From the NCBI GenBank assembly GCA_018208355.1, contig CP062796.1, positions 685,217 to 749,216 on the forward strand: 64,000 nucleotides of DNA. Reading direction: 5' to 3'. Source of the stretch: Candidatus Fermentithermobacillus carboniphilus (GTDB taxonomy: Bacteria > Bacillota > Sulfobacillia > Fermentithermobacillales > Fermentithermobacillaceae). The notes beneath the pieces are model-generated. The model did no database searches and was not told the origin of the DNA. It saw only the letters and a program-made list of their open reading frames with translations. The position numbers were made by a program, and so were the translations under genes. This document shows positions 60,447-64,000 of this stretch, in pieces. Numbering within the stretch: position 1 is the first letter of the stretch; each line of letters begins with the position of its first letter.

Positions 60447-62540
60447 CTAAGGCTTCTGGATTTTAAGCTCCCTGAGCTGCCTCCACAGCGTGGTGCGGCT
60501 GATCCCGAGAAGGCGGGCGGCCTCGGACTTGTTGCCGCCCGCCTTCCTCAACGCTTCGACTAGCTTCTCAAATTTGAACCTCTTAATCTCGTTTGTCAGA
60601 TGTTCATTGGTCCTGTGACCCTCCTCGAAGATCTTCCGAGACGAAGCCGAGGTTTCCGCAGGTCCACTAAGCGCAATCTCATTCCCGGAGTTCCTGGAAA
60701 TCATATTCCCCGCTTTACCGTATGCTTCCAGTTCCTCGGCCCCCCTCATGGGAGATGACGTGTAACTAGCCTGTGGTCCCCATCTCCGTTCGGCCCACGA
60801 AGTCGCAAGGAGATCCTCCACAAAAACTTCGAGTTCCACTGGAGACGGTGCTTGCCCGGTAAGGACGACTATGAGCCGATCGATGATGTTTTCAAGTTCC
60901 CTCACATTACCGGGCCAATCGTACTTGCACAGGACCCTGCAGATGGCATTGAGTCGCGGTTCTTCGAGGAGGCGAGGGTTAGCCCCCGGACGCTTCGCCA
61001 GGAAGGAAGTCACGAGAACAGGAATATCTTCGGGGCGCTCCCTCAAAGGAGGAATACTCAACGTCAGCACGTTGAGCCTGTAATAGAGGTCGTCTCTGAA
61101 GCGCCCCTCCTGCACCATCTGCCACAGATTCTTATTGGTCGATGAAATAACCCGGACGTCTACGGGGATAACTCGCGTGCCACCCACCCGGAGTATTTCC
61201 TTCTCCTGAAGAACGCGCAGAAGCCGTGCCTGCAGCCCTGGAGAGATCTCTCCAATCTCGTCCAGGAATATGGTGCCGCGGTGAGCTAATTCGAAGAGCC
61301 CCTCTTTTCCGCCCCTCCTGGCTCCGGTGAAGGACCCTTCCTCATACCCGAAAAGCTCGCTTTCCAAAAGGCTCTCGGACAGAGCCGCGCAGTTTATGGC
61401 CACAAAGGGGCCTGACCTCCGTGGACTTTCGTTATGGATGCTCTGTGCGAAGAGTTCCTTCCCCACACCGCTTTCGCCTGTTATTAACACCGATAGGTCT
61501 GAGTGGGCAAAACGGGTGGCTCGCTCAATGGCAGAAGCCATCTTGGGACTCCGGTAGATTATATCCTTAAAGGTTGCTTTGGCCTTAAATCCCTTCTTGT
61601 ACTGAGACCGCCGGATCTCTTCGGTGGCCGTCTGGATGTACCCAACGTCCAGGAACGTGGCGACAACCCCCACGACCTCCTGTCCGTCGGTGATGGGCAC
61701 CCTGTTGGTCACAATTTTCACGTCACCAACGTCCTGAACCTGGTTCAGCTGCGCTTGTCCTGTTCTAAGCACCTCATCGATCTTAGAATTCTCTATTACG
61801 TCTGTGGCTTTCTTGCCCAGCACCTTTTTAGCGGGAATTCCCAGAATGCGCTCGGCAGCCGGGTTAAACAGGGTGATCTTCCCTTCGGAGTCTGTCGCCA
61901 TAATCCCGCCATACGCGAAATTGATTATGGTCCGGAATCTCTCAGTCCTTTCGCTTTCCCTTCTCCTCGACTGGGCCACTTCATACGCGTGCCTGATTGC
62001 GAGACGAAGAGTCTCGTTGGAATACACGAGTACACCCTCTAGCCCATGGTACTGGGCTATCTCACAGGCCAGGCTCGCTCCAACCACGGCTCTACAACCC
62101 TGGTTCTTCAGGGCAGCTATCTTATCCCATAAGTCCTGGTAGGTATCGTATATCACGGGCACAACCTGTGGCTTCAATACGTCGAGAACTTCGGCAAGAC
62201 CTTCTATGGGTTCGCGGAAACTTACTACCGCCACAGTACCCCCGCACGAAGAGGCCTTTTTTATGGCCGACATCAGGTCGAAGGCACTCACGTTGATGCT
62301 GACAACGGGGGTTTGGAGGTGAGGCTTGATGAAACTGGCGTTGCCGCTGCCGCTCACGAAGACATCGACCGCCTCCTCTTGTTCAAGCCTGGTCGCTATT
62401 TCCAAAGCTTTTTCGAAAAGGGCGTCGTAGACTTGAAGCGACACTTTTCCTACCAGATCCGGAGGCAGGGTCATATTCTTGAACAGGTCCGCCATGGTCT
62501 TATACCCCATGACGGCTATCCTGATCTGCACAGGCATCAC
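60447..62540 (-). CDS. sigma-54-dependent activator with PrpR N-terminal and PAS domains
   Basis: 697-residue enhancer-binding protein. Residues 1-190 form a PrpR-N ligand-binding domain (GYKTMADLFKNM, VVSINVSAFDLMSAIKKA; in Salmonella the same domain senses 2-methylcitrate). A PAS domain follows (INFAYGGIMATDSEGKITLF), then the AAA+ core: Walker A GESGVGKE, the sigma-54 contact loop GSFTGA (Ser in place of Ala), Walker B FLDEIGEI. A Fis-type HTH ends the protein (GGNKSEAARLLGISRTTLWR). It overlaps the upstream MBL gene by four bases. It is the likely regulator of the twin sigma-54 promoters at 59155 and 59358. Confidence 0.95.
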   Translation of the reverse strand: MMPVQIRIAVMGYKTMADLFKNMTLPPDLVGKVSLQVYDALFEKALEIATRLEQEEAVDVFVSGSGNASFIKPHLQTPVVSINVSAFDLMSAIKKASSCGGTVAVVSFREPIEGLAEVLDVLKPQVVPVIYDTYQDLWDKIAALKNQGCRAVVGASLACEIAQYHGLEGVLVYSNETLRLAIRHAYEVAQSRRRESERTERFRTIINFAYGGIMATDSEGKITLFNPAAERILGIPAKKVLGKKATDVIENSKIDEVLRTGQAQLNQVQDVGDVKIVTNRVPITDGQEVVGVVATFLDVGYIQTATEEIRRSQYKKGFKAKATFKDIIYRSPKMASAIERATRFAHSDLSVLITGESGVGKELFAQSIHNESPRRSGPFVAINCAALSESLLESELFGYEEGSFTGARRGGKEGLFELAHRGTIFLDEIGEISPGLQARLLRVLQEKEILRVGGTRVIPVDVRVISSTNKNLWQMVQEGRFRDDLYYRLNVLTLSIPPLRERPEDIPVLVTSFLAKRPGANPRLLEEPRLNAICRVLCKYDWPGNVRELENIIDRLIVVLTGQAPSPVELEVFVEDLLATSWAERRWGPQASYTSSPMRGAEELEAYGKAGNMISRNSGNEIALSGPAETSASSRKIFEEGHRTNEHLTNEIKRFKFEKLVEALRKAGGNKSEAARLLGISRTTLWRQLRELKIQKP

Positions 62541-63337
62541 CTCCGTAAGGTCTTGTCCATTGAAGAAACCTGATACTCGCGACCCTCGACGGCCACCTCA
62601 CTATCGCCGAAGACTTCCCGGCACTCCCGGAGGAGCACGTTTTCATCGTAGAGCGGCCATATATGAGTAAGAAGCAGCCTCGAAACACCTGCCTCTCTTG
62701 CGACTTCCCCCGCCTGTCTAGCCGTAAGATGTCCGGATTTGGCGAACTCGGCGTCCTCCTCAACAGCTGACGCCTCACACAGGAAAAGGTCCGCACCCTT
62801 AGCGGCTTCCAGAAGTCCCCGGCAGGGTCTGGTGTCTCCGGAATACGCCAGGACGGCACCGGTCGAATCCTCGATGCGGATGGCATACGACGGGCAAGAA
62901 TGCTCCACCTCGTAAAACGACACTCTGAAACCATTCACTATCAAACTGTTTGAGCTGTTCCCCGGTGCTCCGGGTTCACCGGCTTTACCAGAAGGAATTT
63001 GGCAGGCCTCTACCCCTTCCTTGTAAGAGAGAAGGCTGAACTCCTTTTCCGGACTGGATGGGGCAAATACTCTTATCTTCGGCGGGAGTTCCCGGTACCT
63101 TTTGTCCGGAAACGCAGCGTACCGCAGGGCGAGGAAATCCGAGATGTGGTCGAAATGAAGGTGCGAGAGGATAACAGCTGAAATCCTGGACAAAGGCTCA
63201 AACTGCCCAAAGCGCGATATGACCCCAGGGCCGCATTCCAGGAGTATTCCGTTTTCACCCGACGTGACCCAGTATCCAGGACACGCCCCGTTGGCGGGAG
63301 GAAAAGGCGAGTATTTTCCCAGAACCCGTATTTTCAT
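62537..63337 (-). CDS. metallo-beta-lactamase fold hydrolase (YhfI/RNase Z-like)
   Basis: 266-residue MBL-fold protein. Metal motif SHLHFDH (HxHxDH) near residue 60, further ligands His in YEVEHSCPSYA, Asp in AYSGDTRPC, and His in LLTHIWPLY complete a two-zinc site. It lacks the exosite arm of true tRNase Z and is closest to YhfI-type proteins. It overlaps the activator gene by four bases (ATGA) and is transcribed first, so regulator and hydrolase are made together. A thioesterase or lactonase role in the same pathway is possible but not shown. Confidence 0.87.
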   Translation of the reverse strand: MKIRVLGKYSPFPPANGACPGYWVTSGENGILLECGPGVISRFGQFEPLSRISAVILSHLHFDHISDFLALRYAAFPDKRYRELPPKIRVFAPSSPEKEFSLLSYKEGVEACQIPSGKAGEPGAPGNSSNSLIVNGFRVSFYEVEHSCPSYAIRIEDSTGAVLAYSGDTRPCRGLLEAAKGADLFLCEASAVEEDAEFAKSGHLTARQAGEVAREAGVSRLLLTHIWPLYDENVLLRECREVFGDSEVAVEGREYQVSSMDKTLRR

Positions 63338-63611
63338 ATAAAATAGCCCCCATGCATATAAACGTCTACCTATCTGATTCTCATATTACCTGACTCTGAT
63401 ATTAACTGATTCCGATACTTACCAATCCTAAACTTTTTGCACTGGCCCGGCCACCTGGCTTCCCCCTACGGCCCACAACTGCCGCCAAGACTGTCTCTCC
63501 GAACTATTGCCCGGGGCTACTGCCTGAGGACCAGGCGGCCCGGCCATCTTCGAAAAGGCCCGTTCTATACAACCTTGTCGGGCAGTCCGGTCTCTTATGC
63601 CACCCCGGAAT
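63338..63611. other. gene-free stretch between the oligoendopeptidase and MBL genes
   Basis: About 270 bases without a supported gene. Near 63361-63420 several short CTGATT/CTGATA-like repeats (TCTGATTC, CTCTGATATT, CTGATTCCGATA) occur, and AT-rich sequence near 63340 could serve as promoter for the leftward MBL gene. Confidence 0.4.
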
Positions 63612-64000
63612 CTACTTCGCGGTCATCTTCAAGAACTCATCCAGGTCTGAAAGCACAAGGTCTATGGCGCTCTGCCAGAAACCGGGTTTTGTGAGGTCGA
63701 CCCCAAGGTGCTTTTTAGCCAGATCCTCAACCCTCATGCGGCCCGTATCCCGCAAAAGGTCGGCATACCGGTCCTCGAAACCGGTACCCGCTTCCATAGC
63801 CTTGGCATAAACCCCCGCGCTGAACAGAAAACCGAAAGTGTAAGGGAAGTTATAGAACGGGACTCTCGTATTGTAAAAGTGAAGCTTAGACGCCCAGAAG
63901 TGAGGATGGTAAACGTCGAGAGCGCCGCAGAACGCATCTTTCTGGGCCTGGAGCATTATCTCATTGAGTCGTTTGACGCTGACCATCCCTTTCTTGCGTT
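63612..64000 (-). CDS. M3 family oligoendopeptidase (C-terminal part, runs off window)
   Basis: Last 129 residues of an M3/oligoendopeptidase F-type zinc peptidase; the frame remains open at 64000 so the start lies outside. The end segment is characteristic: HPHFWASKLHFYNT, then VPFYNFPYTFGFLFSAGVYAK (the substrate-binding Tyr region after the HExxH zinc site, which is upstream of the window), and a final helix pair ending in DEFLKMTAK. It cleaves short peptides in the cytoplasm. It adds to the five M20 hydrolases of the window. Confidence 0.93.
   Translation of the reverse strand, partial: RKKGMVSVKRLNEIMLQAQKDAFCGALDVYHPHFWASKLHFYNTRVPFYNFPYTFGFLFSAGVYAKAMEAGTGFEDRYADLLRDTGRMRVEDLAKKHLGVDLTKPGFWQSAIDLVLSDLDEFLKMTAK

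Overview
The window looks like a chromosome segment of a Gram-positive, peptide- and amino-acid-fermenting member of the Bacillota, probably an anaerobic clostridium-like lineage. This is inferred from gene content: KdpDE, a class A RNase P RNA, an S-layer protein, GntR/YtrA-type regulation, frequent GTG/TTG starts behind strong GGAGG sites, a sigma-54/PrpR-type activator, and tandem 26-27 residue peptides resembling small sporulation membrane peptides. No rRNA, tRNA or CRISPR array was recognised.

Region by region. 1-3184 holds the 3' part of kdpD and kdpE. 3269-6000 is a leftward operon of two membrane proteins and an M20 peptidase. 6001-16700 is an accessory zone. It carries debris of several insertion sequences, a broken branched-chain amino-acid binding protein, a degenerate Hsp20, a CPBP protease, a PIN/Phd toxin-antitoxin pair, a complete three-gene DDE/AAA/DUF6431 transposon, secreted orphan proteins and dispersed repeats. 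16732-20265 is an ABC-2 exporter operon preceded by a phased 11-bp repeat array, followed by a second PIN/RHH toxin-antitoxin pair. 21645-25033 holds YbjQ, a ThiF/MoeB-like enzyme and a YtrA-type regulator with its ABC transporter and a readable promoter/operator. 25221-38382 holds a D-aminoacylase, three M20 hydrolases, a ChlI/ChlD-like AAA-VWA pair, an Orn/Lys/Arg decarboxylase, a cell-wall amidase and a CofE-like protein. 38761-47736 holds the S-layer protein, an M48 protease, a DedA fusion, rnpB with its promoter, LemA/TPM and RNase H. 47882-54424 holds a class III aminotransferase, three tandem micro-proteins, a MATE exporter, another M20 dipeptidase and CorA.

The most coherent unit is 54483-63337. 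A leftward operon (lyase, aconitase-like large and small subunits, a small membrane protein, a sodium/solute symporter) and a divergent second lyase flank an intergenic region. That region has two -24/-12 sigma-54 promoter matches, one facing each way, with palindromic sites between them. A PrpR-N/PAS/AAA/Fis activator and a metallo-beta-lactamase-fold protein lie alongside. The genes suggest uptake, hydration or isomerisation, and retro-aldol cleavage of a branched di- or tricarboxylic acid such as 2,3-dimethylmalate or 2-methylisocitrate. The actual substrate is not fixed by the sequence. The window ends inside an oligoendopeptidase gene.
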